The notes beneath the pieces were generated by a model. That model ran no database searches. It was not told the DNA's origin and was given only the letters and a program-made list of their open reading frames with translations. From Paucilactobacillus oligofermentans DSM 15707 = LMG 22743 (lineage in GTDB: Bacteria; Bacillota; Bacilli; Lactobacillales; Lactobacillaceae), in the NCBI RefSeq assembly GCF_001434315.1, contig NZ_AZFE01000031.1, positions 618,450 to 682,449 of the forward strand: 64,000 nt of DNA. Reading direction: 5' to 3'. Positions 45,652-56,208 of the stretch are shown piece after piece; position 1 is the stretch's first letter, and each line of letters begins with the position of its first letter. Made by a program: the position numbers and the translations under genes.

Positions 45652-47040
45652 TTGGCAAATTCAGAATTTGATACAATTGCAGCAATTTCGACACCAGCTG
45701 GTGAAGGTGGAATTTCAATTATTCGCATTAGTGGTGAACAGGCCTTGCCAATTGCACAAGTAATTTTTAAAGGGAAGTCGTTAGCATCGGTCGCTTCGCA
45801 TACGATTAACTATGGACATGTAATTGATCCAATTTCGCGAGCAGAAGTTGATGAAGTGATGGCTTCAGTTATGTTAGCCCCAAAAACCTATACTAAAGAA
45901 GATATTGTCGAAATTAATTGTCATGGTGGGTTAGTGGCGACCAATCAAATTTTACAATTACTATTGAGTAATGGCGCACGGTTAGCCGAACCAGGTGAAT
46001 TTACCAAGCGCGCTTTCTTAAATGGGCGCATTGATTTGTCACAAGCGGAAGCCGTGATGGATTTAATTCGCGCCAAAACTGATAAATCAATGAAAGTGGC
46101 ACTTAATCAACTTGATGGTAATTTGTCACGCTTAATTAAACAATTACGGCAAGATATTTTAGATGTGTTAGCCCAAGTCGAAGTGAATATTGATTACCCT
46201 GAATATGATGCGGTTGAAGAAATGACAACCAAGTTATTACAAGAAAAAGCAGCTGAACTACAACAAATTATTAAACAATTATTAAAGAGTGCCAAGCAAG
46301 GGAAGGTCTTACGTGAAGGATTAGCGACTGCCATTATTGGTCGCCCTAACGTTGGTAAATCAAGTTTATTAAATAACTTATTACATGAAGACAAGGCAAT
46401 TGTCACCGATATTGCGGGAACGACGCGGGACGTGATTGAAGATTATGTCAATGTAAATGGAGTTCCATTGAAGTTAATTGATACAGCGGGAATTCGAGAA
46501 ACAACGGATCAAATTGAAGCAATTGGGGTTGAACGAAGTCGTAAAGCAATTGCAACGGCCGATTTAGTTTTACTATTATTGAATAATAATGAAGCCTTAA
46601 CTGATGAGGATCGTGGCTTAATTGACGATACTAAGGATGTTAAGCGGATCGTTATTTTAAATAAAACCGATTTACCAACTAAATTAGATCATGCTGAACT
46701 GACTGACTTAGTGGATGCTGCAGATATTATTGAAACCTCGATTGTGAATGATGATGGCATGGATCAATTGGCTAACCGCATTAGTGACTTATTTTTCGGT
46801 GAAGGAATCGAAACTAATTCTAATAGTGTGATGGTTACCAATGCCCGCCACATTGGGTTGCTAAATCAAGCCGATGCCGCTTTAAGTGATGTGCAACAAG
46901 GAATTGCGGCTGGGTTACCAGTTGACCTAGTTCAAATTGATATGACACGTAGTTGGGAATTACTTGGTGAAATTACCGGTGATAGTTATCAAGATGAATT
47001 ATTGGATCAACTATTCAGCCAATTTTGTTTAGGAAAATAA
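45652..47040 (+). CDS. mnmE: tRNA modification GTPase MnmE (TrmE)
   Basis: The TTG at 45652 (GGAAAGGGG, 7 bp) is chosen; the TTG at 45631 precedes that site. The 462-residue protein has the N-terminal folate-binding domain ([19 protein letters not shown]), helical domain, and embedded G domain with [21 protein letters not shown] and NKTD, and the terminal CLGK with the catalytic-site cysteine. With MnmG it makes the 5-carboxymethylaminomethyl group at U34 of tRNAs. Confidence 0.96.
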   Translation: MANSEFDTIAAISTPAGEGGISIIRISGEQALPIAQVIFKGKSLASVASHTINYGHVIDPISRAEVDEVMASVMLAPKTYTKEDIVEINCHGGLVATNQILQLLLSNGARLAEPGEFTKRAFLNGRIDLSQAEAVMDLIRAKTDKSMKVALNQLDGNLSRLIKQLRQDILDVLAQVEVNIDYPEYDAVEEMTTKLLQEKAAELQQIIKQLLKSAKQGKVLREGLATAIIGRPNVGKSSLLNNLLHEDKAIVTDIAGTTRDVIEDYVNVNGVPLKLIDTAGIRETTDQIEAIGVERSRKAIATADLVLLLLNNNEALTDEDRGLIDDTKDVKRIVILNKTDLPTKLDHAELTDLVDAADIIETSIVNDDGMDQLANRISDLFFGEGIETNSNSVMVTNARHIGLLNQADAALSDVQQGIAAGLPVDLVQIDMTRSWELLGEITGDSYQDELLDQLFSQFCLGK

Positions 47041-47074
47041 ATTAAGTTAAAAAGTGTTATAAGGAGAACAAATT

Positions 47075-48982
47075 ATGGAACAAGCCTTACCATATACAGG
47101 AAAAGAATATGATGTAATTGTTGTTGGCGCGGGGCATGCTGGTAGTGAAGCTGCTTTGGCTGCTGCCCGGATGGGAAATAAAACCTTATTAATGACGATT
47201 AATTTAGATATGGTTGCATTTATGCCTTGTAATCCTTCGGTTGGGGGCCCAGCCAAAGGGATTGTAGTGCGTGAATTAGACGCACTTGGTGGCCAAATGG
47301 GTCGCAATATTGATAAAACATATGTCCAAATGCGGATGCTTAATACTGGTAAAGGACCAGCTGTCCGTGCTTTAAGAGCGCAAGCTGATAAGCATGCCTA
47401 TCATGCCGAAATGAAGCACACGATTGAAAATGAACCGAATTTGACGTTACGGCAGGGAATGGTTGATGACTTAATCGTTGAAGATGGTGTTTGTAAGGGT
47501 GTAATTACCAGTACTGGTGCACATTATGCCGCTAAAAGTGTTGTATTAACCGTGGGAACCGCGGCCCGTGGAAAGATTATTATTGGTGAATTACAATATG
47601 AATCCGGTCCAAATAATTCTCAAGCAGCCATGAAGCTCACGAAAAATTTAGCTGATTTAGGCTTTGAAATTGAACGCTTTAAAACGGGAACCCCACCACG
47701 GGTGGATGGAACTACGATTGATTATAGTCAGACCGAAGAACAACCCGGTGATGAAGCGCCTAATCACTTCAGTTTTACAACGCCGGATAGCCAATATTTA
47801 CTACTTAAAGATCAACTTTCATGTTGGTTAACTTATACGAACGAATCAACACATAAAATCATTCGGGAAAACTTAGATCGGGCACCCATGTTTTCAGGCA
47901 CCATTGAAGGCGTTGGACCACGATATTGTCCATCGATTGAAGATAAAATTGTGCGTTTTGCTGACAAACCGCGCCACCAACTATTCTTAGAACCAGAAGG
48001 TCGCAAGACGGAAGAATGGTACGTACAAGGCTTATCAACGTCAATGCCGGAAGAAGTTCAACAAAAGATTTTACACTCCATCAAGGGCCTAGAAAATGCG
48101 GAATTAATGCGTCCGGGATATGCGATTGAATATGATATCGTATCGCCTTACCAATTAAAGCCCACGCTCGAAACTAAGTTAATCAAGAACTTATATACGG
48201 CGGGTCAAACTAACGGAACCTCTGGCTATGAAGAAGCGGCGGGACAAGGAATGATTGCCGGTATTAATGCCGGATTACGGGCATTAGATCGTGGCCAGTT
48301 TACCTTGAAGCGTTCCGATGCTTATATCGGGGTAATGATTGATGATTTGGTCACTAAAGGAACGACGGAACCATATCGTCTATTAACTAGTCGGGCCGAA
48401 TATCGTCTAATTTTACGCCATGATAATGCTGATTTACGTCTGACGGAAATGGGTCATGAGCTTGGCTTAATTGATGAGACCCGGTTTGCCGCCTTTGAAA
48501 ATAAGCAAGCGGCCGTTAAAGCAGAATTAAAGCGATTAGATACCATTCGAATTAAACCAAATGATGAGATTGATGCCTTTTTAGTGGCGCGTGGTGAAAA
48601 GCCATTGAAAGATTCATTGTTGGCGAGTGAATTTTTACGGCGCCCACAAGTTAACTATGCGGATGTCCTTAAATTTATTGCTGCTCCAGCTGAACCATTA
48701 GATCGCCAAGTAATTGAGCAAATTGAAATTACCATCAAATATGCCGGTTATATCAAAAAGGCGGAAGCACGGGTTGAACGCCTTAAAAAGATGGAAGCCA
48801 AAAAAATTCCAGATCGACTAGATTATGATGATATTGATAGTTTAGCTACGGAAGCACGGCAAAAATTAAAGAAAATTCAACCAGAAACGATTGCGCAAGC
48901 AACCCGAATTAGCGGGGTTAACCCAGCGGATATTGCAATTTTAAGTGTCTATATTCAGCGTGGTCGAATTGCTAAAATTTAA
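47075..48982 (+). CDS. mnmG: tRNA uridine-5-carboxymethylaminomethyl modification enzyme MnmG (GidA)
   Basis: The 635-residue FAD enzyme shows the dinucleotide motif [12 protein letters not shown] (17-28), the [12 protein letters not shown] segment with its conserved Cys, and the KTGTPPR motif. It partners MnmE 34 bp upstream in the same operon. Full length. In many Firmicutes rsmG, noc and parAB follow; here a terminator and an MFS gene follow instead. Confidence 0.97.
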   Translation: MEQALPYTGKEYDVIVVGAGHAGSEAALAAARMGNKTLLMTINLDMVAFMPCNPSVGGPAKGIVVRELDALGGQMGRNIDKTYVQMRMLNTGKGPAVRALRAQADKHAYHAEMKHTIENEPNLTLRQGMVDDLIVEDGVCKGVITSTGAHYAAKSVVLTVGTAARGKIIIGELQYESGPNNSQAAMKLTKNLADLGFEIERFKTGTPPRVDGTTIDYSQTEEQPGDEAPNHFSFTTPDSQYLLLKDQLSCWLTYTNESTHKIIRENLDRAPMFSGTIEGVGPRYCPSIEDKIVRFADKPRHQLFLEPEGRKTEEWYVQGLSTSMPEEVQQKILHSIKGLENAELMRPGYAIEYDIVSPYQLKPTLETKLIKNLYTAGQTNGTSGYEEAAGQGMIAGINAGLRALDRGQFTLKRSDAYIGVMIDDLVTKGTTEPYRLLTSRAEYRLILRHDNADLRLTEMGHELGLIDETRFAAFENKQAAVKAELKRLDTIRIKPNDEIDAFLVARGEKPLKDSLLASEFLRRPQVNYADVLKFIAAPAEPLDRQVIEQIEITIKYAGYIKKAEARVERLKKMEAKKIPDRLDYDDIDSLATEARQKLKKIQPETIAQATRISGVNPADIAILSVYIQRGRIAKI

Positions 48983-49063
48983 TGATATTGGTAAAAACTT
49001 TTAGTAGTGATGATGTTTTGGCCGATATTTAACGTAATCAGAATATTTATTTGTTGATTGAGC

Positions 49064-49094
49064 GACTCATATTTAAAATATGGGTCTTTTTTTT
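49064..49094 (+). terminator. terminator after mnmG
   Basis: GACTCATATTT and ATATGGGTC pair (one G-T) and are followed by eight Ts. The surrounding 48983-49238 is AT-rich without a gene. Confidence 0.8.
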
Positions 49095-49238
49095 GTATAA
49101 ATATGAATAATTTAACAAATTATTTTAAAATCGTTCGTGTTTATTTCTTATATTTATATCTTGACCATCTATAACTACTCAATTAATATTAAATTACGAA
49201 CTTTGGTAATGTTGCTGGTAAAAGAGAGGGAGTTCATC

Positions 49239-50465
49239 TTGAAATTAAATAAGTATACAGTCGCTACGGCCGGCGTCACGTTTCATTTAATGTTGGGTTC
49301 AGTTTATGCTTGGAGTGTTTATGTCACTGCAATTGCGACCAAAACACATTGGGCAGAATCAGCCATTACCTTTGCATTTAGTTTAGCCATCTTTTTTCTT
49401 GGAATGTCGGCGGCGTTTATGGGTCGCTTAGTTGAAAAATTTGGTCCCCGCGTGACGGGAACAATTTCTAGTTTTTGTTATGGGATTGGGACAATTATGA
49501 CCGGATTGGCAGTTCATTCAAATCAACTTTGGCTATTGTATTTGGCCTATGGAGTGATTGGTGGAATTGGGTTAGGTTCCGGATATGTCACCCCAGTTTC
49601 AACCATTATCAAATGGTTTCCAACGCGGCGGGGATTTGCAACCGGCTGCGCCATCATGGGCTTTGGATTTGCGGCAATGATTACAAGTCCAATTGCCCAA
49701 CAATTAATTAGTACGGTGGGAATTGAACGAACTTTTTACATTTTAGGCATTTTCTATTTTATCGTGATGGTAACGGCAGCCCAATTTATCAAGCCACCAA
49801 AGAGAATTGAAACGGTCGATGAATCGTTACAACCAGGAGTAAGTTTAACTAGTGGTCGTCAAATGACCGCCAATCAAGCGGTTAAAACGCCTGAATTTAA
49901 GATGTTATGGGTGATGCTATTTATCAATATCACCTGTGGAATTGGCTTGGTTTCAGCCGCGTCACCAATGGCGCAAGAGCTTACCCATATGACGGTGGTT
50001 AAAGCCGCTTGGATGGTTGGGGTGGTTGGGATTTTTAATGGCGCGGGTCGCTTAGCCTGGGCTAGTATTTCAGATTATATTGGTCGCCCTAATACCTTTA
50101 GCTTAGTGTTTATCATGGAAGGTTTACTGTTGTTTGGTCTATTAGGAGTTAATTCAACGTCGGTTTTTACCGTGGTAATGTGTGTGATTATTTCAGGTTA
50201 CGGTGCTGGGTTTTCAGTAATTCCAGCTTATCTCAGTGATGTGTTTGGCACCAAAGAATTAGGGGCAATTCATGGTTACGTGTTAACTGCTTGGGGTCTA
50301 GCCGGTCTGGTTGGCCCATTAGTGTTATCAATGTCCCATCAGATTTTACAAAGCTATAATCTGACCTTAATTTTCTTTGGTATTTTAGAATTATTAGCAT
50401 TAGTAGTTTCATTCGCAATTCGTAAACGATTCAAAGTTGTACAAACTAAATTAGAACAAGAATAA
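49239..50465 (+). CDS. OFA-family (oxalate/formate antiporter-like) MFS transporter
   Basis: The TTG at 49239 follows GAGAGGGAG by 6 bp; the longer frame upstream covers AT-rich DNA without a site. The 408-residue protein has 12 spans and OFA-type features: GSVYAWSVY in the first span, GIGLGSGYVTPVSTIIKWFP near 110-130 and GAGFSVIPAYLSDVFG in the second half. OFA proteins exchange monocarboxylates or dicarboxylates; the substrate is unknown here. Single-gene unit with a shared terminator downstream. Confidence 0.82.
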   Translation: MKLNKYTVATAGVTFHLMLGSVYAWSVYVTAIATKTHWAESAITFAFSLAIFFLGMSAAFMGRLVEKFGPRVTGTISSFCYGIGTIMTGLAVHSNQLWLLYLAYGVIGGIGLGSGYVTPVSTIIKWFPTRRGFATGCAIMGFGFAAMITSPIAQQLISTVGIERTFYILGIFYFIVMVTAAQFIKPPKRIETVDESLQPGVSLTSGRQMTANQAVKTPEFKMLWVMLFINITCGIGLVSAASPMAQELTHMTVVKAAWMVGVVGIFNGAGRLAWASISDYIGRPNTFSLVFIMEGLLLFGLLGVNSTSVFTVVMCVIISGYGAGFSVIPAYLSDVFGTKELGAIHGYVLTAWGLAGLVGPLVLSMSHQILQSYNLTLIFFGILELLALVVSFAIRKRFKVVQTKLEQE

Positions 50466-50466
50466 A

Positions 50467-50514
50467 AAATAACCGATCATAACTGAATTTTTTTCAGCCA
50501 TGGTCGGTTATTTT
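50467..50514. terminator. bidirectional terminator
   Basis: AATAACCGATCAT and ATGGTCGGTTATT form a strong stem with T-rich flanks on both sides, between convergent MFS and aldo/keto reductase genes. Confidence 0.85.
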
Positions 50515-50528
50515 GTGGTTCAGGGTAA

Positions 50529-51512
50529 TTACCATAAATATTTAACGGTTGCTTCAAAATATTTTTGATAAACGTCTTGGCAAATTACCATTTGGTCAGG
50601 AGTTAGGGCTGGTAGTTCAGCCGCCTCAGTATTGGCATTAATTTGATTGGCGTTGCTAGCGCCCGGAATGATTGTTGAAACGGCATCAAACATCAAAATC
50701 CAGCGGAGTGCCGTTTGAGCTAACTGATCAGTACCTAAACGTTGTGTTAATTCAGTGGCGGCTTTCACGCCAGTTTCATAGTCAACACCGGCAAAAGTTT
50801 CACCTTTATCAAAGGCTTCACCGTGACGATTGAAATTACGATGATCATTTTTACCAAATTTAGTGCCGAGCGTATATTTACCCGTCAGTAAACCACTAGC
50901 TAATGGAACGCGGACAATGACACCCACGTTATGTGCTTTGGCTAATTTGAAAAATAAATCAGCTGGTTTTTGGCGGAAAATATTAAAAATAATTTCAACG
51001 GCTGAAATATCATAGTCCATGGCTTTAATGGCTTCTTCAATGCGTTCAACGCTGACACCATAATGTTTAATACGACCGTCAGCTTTCATTGCATCTAAAG
51101 TATCAAAAATTTCTTTATGATAATAAGCATCAGTTGGTGGGCAATGTAATAAAATTAAATCTAAACTGTCAGTTTTTAAATTTTTAAGCGATTTATCGAC
51201 AAAGGCTTCCAAATTTTCTTTGGTATAACTATCAATTGTATGTGGATCAAGGGCCCGGCCCATTTTTGTCGAGACGGTAATTTTTCGTTCGGGATGAGCG
51301 GCTAAAAATTCGCCGATGGCTTTTTCACTTTCCCCATCTTGATAAATATCAGCAGTATCGAAGAAGTTAACCCCCGCTTGATAGGCCGCTTCAAGTGTAT
51401 CTTGGGCTGCTTGTTGATTAAATGGATCACCCCATTTAGAGCCTAATTGCCATGTACCTAATGAAATTTCACTAATTTTGTAACCAGTTTTACCCAAAAT
51501 ACGATATTCCAT
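50529..51512 (-). CDS. aldo/keto reductase
   Basis: The 327-residue protein has the AKR signature: GTWQLG at the N-terminus, the catalytic Asp-Tyr in DTADIYQDGESE (about 53-64), Lys in TVSTKMG, His in LILLHCPP and the C-terminal IPGASN NADPH-binding motif. It reduces aldehydes or ketones with NADPH, resembling the YqkF/YdhF oxidoreductase group. Substrate unknown; single gene. Confidence 0.9.
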   Translation of the reverse strand: MEYRILGKTGYKISEISLGTWQLGSKWGDPFNQQAAQDTLEAAYQAGVNFFDTADIYQDGESEKAIGEFLAAHPERKITVSTKMGRALDPHTIDSYTKENLEAFVDKSLKNLKTDSLDLILLHCPPTDAYYHKEIFDTLDAMKADGRIKHYGVSVERIEEAIKAMDYDISAVEIIFNIFRQKPADLFFKLAKAHNVGVIVRVPLASGLLTGKYTLGTKFGKNDHRNFNRHGEAFDKGETFAGVDYETGVKAATELTQRLGTDQLAQTALRWILMFDAVSTIIPGASNANQINANTEAAELPALTPDQMVICQDVYQKYFEATVKYLW

Positions 51513-51645
51513 GATTGACCTCCAAAGTGTCTTTAATAATGAAATCTTAACACTAAAGTTATCGGATAAGAAGTTGTTAGATATTTCTCCTTTGATATCG
51601 GGTGAATAAGTATTAAAATGGGATTATCAACGTTGAGAGGATATT

Positions 51646-52254
51646 ATGGAAATGAAAGCAATGAAAGAGATTCTTAGTTGGATAGTTCCAATTGTAATTG
51701 GGTTATTGGTTGCTTTATTAATTAAGCAATTTGTATTTCAATTAGTTCGGGTTGATGGTCCTTCGATGGATCCCAATTTGAGTGATAATGAACGGGTAGT
51801 GGTTCTTAAGCAAGCAACGATTCACCGTGGGAGTGTAGTCGTGTTCCAAGCTCAAGGAGTTGATCCAACTGCAACTACCAAAACAGATTATGTTAAACGG
51901 GTAATTGCATTACCAGGTGATACGGTTAAGTCAGAAGATGGTAATATTTACGTTAATGGTAAAAAAGTTAAACAAAATTATATTAGTTCTGATGAACGAA
52001 CCACGGGGACAGGTAATTGGACCTTGGCGAGTCTTTCAAATGACCATGCGTGGTTAAAAAATACTGATGCGACTAAGGTGCCAAAAGGTAAATATTTTGT
52101 CCTTGGTGATCATCGTAGCGTTTCAAATGATGGCCGTTATTGGGGCTTTGTGCCAAAGAGTAAAATCTTAGGGGTAGTTAAAGTGCCATTCTGGGGATCA
52201 GATAAAACCGCTAAGAAAAACATTAACACGGAATGGAAAAATTATTTCGAATAA
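51646..52254 (+). CDS. lepB: signal peptidase I
   Basis: The 202-residue protein has one N-terminal membrane span (about 10-28), the catalytic Ser40 in DGPSMDPN, Lys84 in DYVKRVIALPGD and the GDHRSVSNDGRYWG box. It cleaves Sec signal peptides outside the membrane. The ATG at 51646 is 6 bp from GAGAGGA. The gene is monocistronic, ending at a long terminator. Confidence 0.94.
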   Translation: MEMKAMKEILSWIVPIVIGLLVALLIKQFVFQLVRVDGPSMDPNLSDNERVVVLKQATIHRGSVVVFQAQGVDPTATTKTDYVKRVIALPGDTVKSEDGNIYVNGKKVKQNYISSDERTTGTGNWTLASLSNDHAWLKNTDATKVPKGKYFVLGDHRSVSNDGRYWGFVPKSKILGVVKVPFWGSDKTAKKNINTEWKNYFE

Positions 52255-52257
52255 TTA

Positions 52258-52302
52258 AAAGCGAGTAAACAAAAATTAATTTTTGTTTACTCGCTTTTTT
52301 AA
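52258..52302 (+). terminator. terminator of lepB
   Basis: AAAGCGAGTAAACAAAAAT and its exact complement form a 19-bp hairpin with a T tract; symmetric, so it may also end the convergent racemase gene. Confidence 0.93.
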
Positions 52303-52311
52303 TGATGTAAT

Positions 52312-53013
52312 TTATTTATTAAGGGCTCGTTTAATGGTGTTATCAACCAAAATAGACTGGGCATCCGCAACCAAAAAATTGTGATCGGGCGCTTTTTCTT
52401 GGGCCAGTGAAAGTTCAGTACAGCCAAGAATGGTAATATCAACCTGTAATTCGTCGTGCATTTGCTGCAAAATATGATGATAACGATCATGGTTAACGAT
52501 TCCATCACCCTTAATATCGTCAAAAATTAATTTATTGGTTTCAGCTAATATTTTAGTTGTGGGATGAACTACTTCATAATTATGGGTAGTTAAAAATTGA
52601 TCATAAATCCCAGTAGTTAAAGTTCCTGGAGTACCCAAAATTCCAACTCGTTGGGCGGTGGGATTAATTTTGGCAATTGCTTCAACCGTTAATTTTGGCA
52701 TATGTAAAATTGGAATGGAAGTATTGGCTTGCATTTTATCGTAAAAATAATGGGCCGAGTTACAAGTTAAAACAAAAAAAGCGGGCTGTAATTGACTAAA
52801 TTGTTTAACATCATCAACGAGCTTTGAGGTTGGATCAGCTTTGGTATGATCCAAAATATACGCTGACCGATCGGGAATTGAGGCATGGTTAACAACGATG
52901 TAATCTAAGTAATCTTGATCACGATTAGTTGGTGTTCGTTCGTTTAATAGGCGGACAAAACTTTCGGTTGCTAGAGATCCCATGCCACCAAGGATTGTAA
53001 AAAAATGATTCAT
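52312..53013 (-). CDS. aspartate/glutamate racemase family protein
   Basis: The 233-residue protein carries both catalytic cysteines of the cofactor-independent racemases, in LTCNSAHYFYD (about residue 83) and ILGCTELSLA (about 198), and the GGMGSLAT N-terminal loop. It would interconvert L- and D-Asp or Glu. It lies downstream of a dicarboxylate symporter and murE in the same direction, which fits supply of a D-amino acid to peptidoglycan, but terminators and a parS site separate it from the symporter, so this is inference. Confidence 0.88.
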   Translation of the reverse strand: MNHFFTILGGMGSLATESFVRLLNERTPTNRDQDYLDYIVVNHASIPDRSAYILDHTKADPTSKLVDDVKQFSQLQPAFFVLTCNSAHYFYDKMQANTSIPILHMPKLTVEAIAKINPTAQRVGILGTPGTLTTGIYDQFLTTHNYEVVHPTTKILAETNKLIFDDIKGDGIVNHDRYHHILQQMHDELQVDITILGCTELSLAQEKAPDHNFLVADAQSILVDNTIKRALNK

Positions 53014-53079
53014 ATTGAAACCTCCTCAAGTTAATTAGTCATATGATAACACTAAAGTTGGCAAACCGGTGGGCGGACC

Positions 53080-53095
53080 TGTTTCACGTGAAACA
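53080..53095. promoter_or_regulatory. parS site (canonical)
   Basis: TGTTTCACGTGAAACA, an exact consensus match, directly beyond the T run of the symporter terminator on the minus strand. It is about 10 kb to the right of oriC. Confidence 0.9.
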
Positions 53096-53125
53096 AAAAG
53101 AGCTGAACAGTAAGTTCAACTCTTT
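53096..53125 (-). terminator. terminator of the dicarboxylate symporter gene
   Basis: On the minus strand AAAGAGTTGAAC pairs with GTTCAGCTCTTT, followed by Ts and then parS. Confidence 0.85.
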
Positions 53126-53150
53126 AATAATGAAGTGCTGCATAATCAGA

Positions 53151-54392
53151 CTATGCTTTTTTTAACCAATCTTTTCCTTCAACAATCCGAGCAACTAACA
53201 TGCCAGATGTAGTGTTAGATGATGAATTCAATAAGGTTGCGGGAATATCAATAATTTCACTAATGATTAAAATTAATGGTAGCGCGCTCATTGGGAAACC
53301 AAAAACGGTAATAATCACGGTTTCAGCTACAAAACCACCACCAGGAATGGCGCTCATAACAACACCGACTAAGAAACCAACACAGATGATAAGCACTGCA
53401 TCTTGTAGCGTATTAATGGGCTTACCGAATAATACGAATAAGAACGTGGCTTTTAAGATCCCACCAACAACGGAACCATCTTTATGAATATTGGCACCCA
53501 ATGGAATCACGGTTTCAGCGATATCATCAGTAACGCCCATTTTTTTAGTATATTCAATATTTACGGGAATTGATGCGGCTGATGAACTAGTGGCAATGGC
53601 TGTGATTGCAGGAGCGCTAATATTTTTCCAAAAGATTTTAAAACCAGCTTTACCACCGGCAATAAAGGCATAGCCACTCATAATAATAAAGAAATAGAAG
53701 ATTGCGAAACCAATATAAACTAATAATGTTCGAAGATAAGTCGAGGCCATTTCAGCGCCTAAGTTACCAATTACCGTGGCGAAGTAACAACCAAGTCCGA
53801 TGGGAGCATAATACATAATGTATTTAACGATTTTCATGGTTACCACGTTACCAGCGGCTAAAACTTTAGCGAATGGTTCGGCCGCTTTACCAGAAGTCGA
53901 AGTAGCAATTCCCGTTAAAATGGCGACGATGATTAATGATAACATGTGATTCTTAGTCAAAATTTTATTAAAATCGTCAACGGTAAAGGTGCTAACTAAT
54001 TGTGAAAGCCAAGAATCTCCAGAAGCGCCCGCACCCTTAACGGTCCCCATCAAATGTTTAATACTAGTCATATCAAAACTGTTAATTGGATTGAAAATTA
54101 ACACAGCTAGATAACCAAAAATGGCAGCAATTAGTGAAGTTCCAAGGAAAACCATAATTGTTGTTCCCAGAATTTTGCCTAATCGCGTAACATTGGTCAT
54201 ACCAGAGATGGCCGATGAAATGCTGAAAAAGACTAAGGGAATTAAAACCATATACATGAGGTTTAAAAATAAGTCCCCAAGTGGTTTGACAACATCGACT
54301 TTAGTACCGAAAAAGGCGCCACAAAGACCACCAATGATTAAACCGGCTAATAAAAATATTGGACCGCGATAATTTTTCCAAACTGTTTTCAA
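53151..54392 (-). CDS. dicarboxylate/amino acid:cation symporter (DAACS family)
   Basis: The 413-residue protein has eight spans and two re-entrant loops; the Ser-rich HP1 motif ATSSSAASIPV (near 270) and the substrate motif region GANIHKDGSVVGG, in place of the more usual NMDGT, are visible. Family members take up Glu, Asp, or C4-dicarboxylates with Na+ or H+. The HKDGS variant suggests a shifted substrate range. Between murE and the Asp/Glu racemase gene, all on the minus strand. Confidence 0.88.
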   Translation of the reverse strand: MKTVWKNYRGPIFLLAGLIIGGLCGAFFGTKVDVVKPLGDLFLNLMYMVLIPLVFFSISSAISGMTNVTRLGKILGTTIMVFLGTSLIAAIFGYLAVLIFNPINSFDMTSIKHLMGTVKGAGASGDSWLSQLVSTFTVDDFNKILTKNHMLSLIIVAILTGIATSTSGKAAEPFAKVLAAGNVVTMKIVKYIMYYAPIGLGCYFATVIGNLGAEMASTYLRTLLVYIGFAIFYFFIIMSGYAFIAGGKAGFKIFWKNISAPAITAIATSSSAASIPVNIEYTKKMGVTDDIAETVIPLGANIHKDGSVVGGILKATFLFVLFGKPINTLQDAVLIICVGFLVGVVMSAIPGGGFVAETVIITVFGFPMSALPLILIISEIIDIPATLLNSSSNTTSGMLVARIVEGKDWLKKA

Positions 54393-54485
54393 GATACTGC
54401 TCCTTTTCTCTTATGTGTGAATGACACACTACCTACTAATTAATCTGTTAATTGCTGTTAAAGTAAGTCCCCGTATTTAAAATAT

Positions 54486-55958
54486 TTATTTTTCAAAAAA
54501 ATCATTAACGATTTCGACATCATCTAAATGATGTTTAGTGGTACCAATAATTTGGTAATCTTCGTGACCTTTACCGGCAATTAAAACAACATCGCCAGCA
54601 ACGGCTTGTGATAAGGCGTAATTGATGGCTTCGCGACGGTCGATTTGACGAACATATTGATCAGCGTTCAAGTTGACAACCATATCATCAAGAATCATTT
54701 CGGGATCTTCAGTCCGTGGATTATCAGAGGTGAAGACTGGGTTGGTGGAATAATCAGTCGCAATTTGTGCCATGATTGGTCGCTTAAGGGCATCACGATC
54801 GCCACCACAGCCAACCACACAATAAACTTTACCTTTCGCAAAAGCGTTGATCGTTTCAAGGACATTTTGCAGGCCATCAGGGGTATGGGCGTAATCGACA
54901 ATGGCCGTAACATCGGCATCATTAGGAACAACTTCAAAACGTCCACGGACCCCTTTAACGGTTTCTAATGATTGAATAATTTGTTCAGGGTCAATCCCAT
55001 TAACATAGGCAGCTCCAAACGCTGCAAGGGAATTATAAACGTTAAAATCACCCATTAGTTGGAGTTTAACGGGGTAAGTTTGGTTATCAATCGAAAGGTC
55101 ATATTCAGTGCCGTGAGAAGTGACGCGGATGTTAGCGGCTTGAAGTAAGCCTTTGCCATGGGTTCCATAAGTTAAAATGTTGGCTGCGGTTTTATCTAAT
55201 AATTTTACGCCCGCGGGATCATCAATATTAATGACCGCATTTTTGGCCCATTGACCATCTGCAAAACTATTCCCTAGTTGAGAAAAGAGAAGGGTTTTAG
55301 CTGCAAAATAATTTTCAAAGGTTTTGTGATAATCTAAATGATCTTCGGTTAGATTAGTAAAAATGGCGGTGTCGAAATCAACACCCCAAACGCGACCTTG
55401 GACTAATGCGATTGAAGAAACTTCCATTGCGACCGAATTCACGTCAGCAGTAACCATTTCACTAAGAATGGATTGGACAGTGTGTGGATCAGGCGTGGTA
55501 TTAATGGTGGGAATCTTAGTATCACCAATTTTGTTATACATGGTGCCAATAATCCCGGTTTTTTGACCAGCATCTTCCATAATTTGGCTGATCAAATGAG
55601 TAATGGTGGTTTTGCCATTCGTTCCAGTAACGCCAAAAGTAGTCAGCTTGGAACTAGGATTGCCATAAAAGCGAGTACTAATTTGAGCCAAGGCTTTATA
55701 AGTGTTGGGAACCATGATTACCCGGCTATGATCAGAAATTTCAACCGGTTTTTCAATCACAATTAATGCTGCCCCCGCATCAAGTGCTGCCTGGACGTGC
55801 TGATGACCATCAAAGTGACCACCAGAAATAGCGACAAAACAGCACCCAGGTGTAATTGCACGCGTATCATTAACGACTTCATTGATATCAATGTGTTCTA
55901 GTTTTTCACTATCACAACGATTGATTTGTAATAAATTAACTAAATTAGATGCTTGCAT
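54486..55958 (-). CDS. murE: UDP-N-acetylmuramyl-tripeptide synthetase MurE
   Basis: The 490-residue Mur ligase has the ATP loop GTNGKTT (112-118), the carbamylated-Lys region FAAKTLLF (Lys221) and the C-terminal domain with GCGGDRDALKR. The third-residue specificity motif reads DNPR (412-415), generally associated with meso-diaminopimelate rather than lysine ligases. It adds the third amino acid to UDP-MurNAc-L-Ala-D-Glu in the cytoplasm. Lys-type enzymes from relatives can deviate, so the amino acid is inferred only. Confidence 0.9.
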   Translation of the reverse strand: MQASNLVNLLQINRCDSEKLEHIDINEVVNDTRAITPGCCFVAISGGHFDGHQHVQAALDAGAALIVIEKPVEISDHSRVIMVPNTYKALAQISTRFYGNPSSKLTTFGVTGTNGKTTITHLISQIMEDAGQKTGIIGTMYNKIGDTKIPTINTTPDPHTVQSILSEMVTADVNSVAMEVSSIALVQGRVWGVDFDTAIFTNLTEDHLDYHKTFENYFAAKTLLFSQLGNSFADGQWAKNAVINIDDPAGVKLLDKTAANILTYGTHGKGLLQAANIRVTSHGTEYDLSIDNQTYPVKLQLMGDFNVYNSLAAFGAAYVNGIDPEQIIQSLETVKGVRGRFEVVPNDADVTAIVDYAHTPDGLQNVLETINAFAKGKVYCVVGCGGDRDALKRPIMAQIATDYSTNPVFTSDNPRTEDPEMILDDMVVNLNADQYVRQIDRREAINYALSQAVAGDVVLIAGKGHEDYQIIGTTKHHLDDVEIVNDFFEK

Positions 55959-56130
55959 CTGTATATTCTTCCTTCGATAAATAAATTTTCAATAATAATG
56001 ATAATTTTAGCATGGTTGCCCCAGCTTATAAAGACCAACCGGGATTAGATAGATTAAGTTTACCTTAATTTCAGGCAGATAATTTTAAGTGGATTTAGGA
56101 TAGGCGTTATTATGTAAATAATATCAGATC

Positions 56131-56174
56131 TTTAATGCTCGTTTAATGACAGCGTTAATGAAAACCAGTATAAT
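56131..56174 (+). promoter_or_regulatory. asnB promoter with TTTAATG repeats
   Basis: ATGACA (56146-56151), 17 bp, TATAAT (56169-56174). Three repeats overlap it: TTTAATG at 56131 and 56142 (11 bp apart) and GTTAATG at 56154. Repeats phased by one helical turn next to a promoter suggest a response-regulator or other dimeric activator. No T-box or other riboswitch is seen ahead of asnB. Confidence 0.55.
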
Positions 56175-56208
56175 ATAAGCATTGATTAAAAATTAGGAGA
56201 ATATTATT

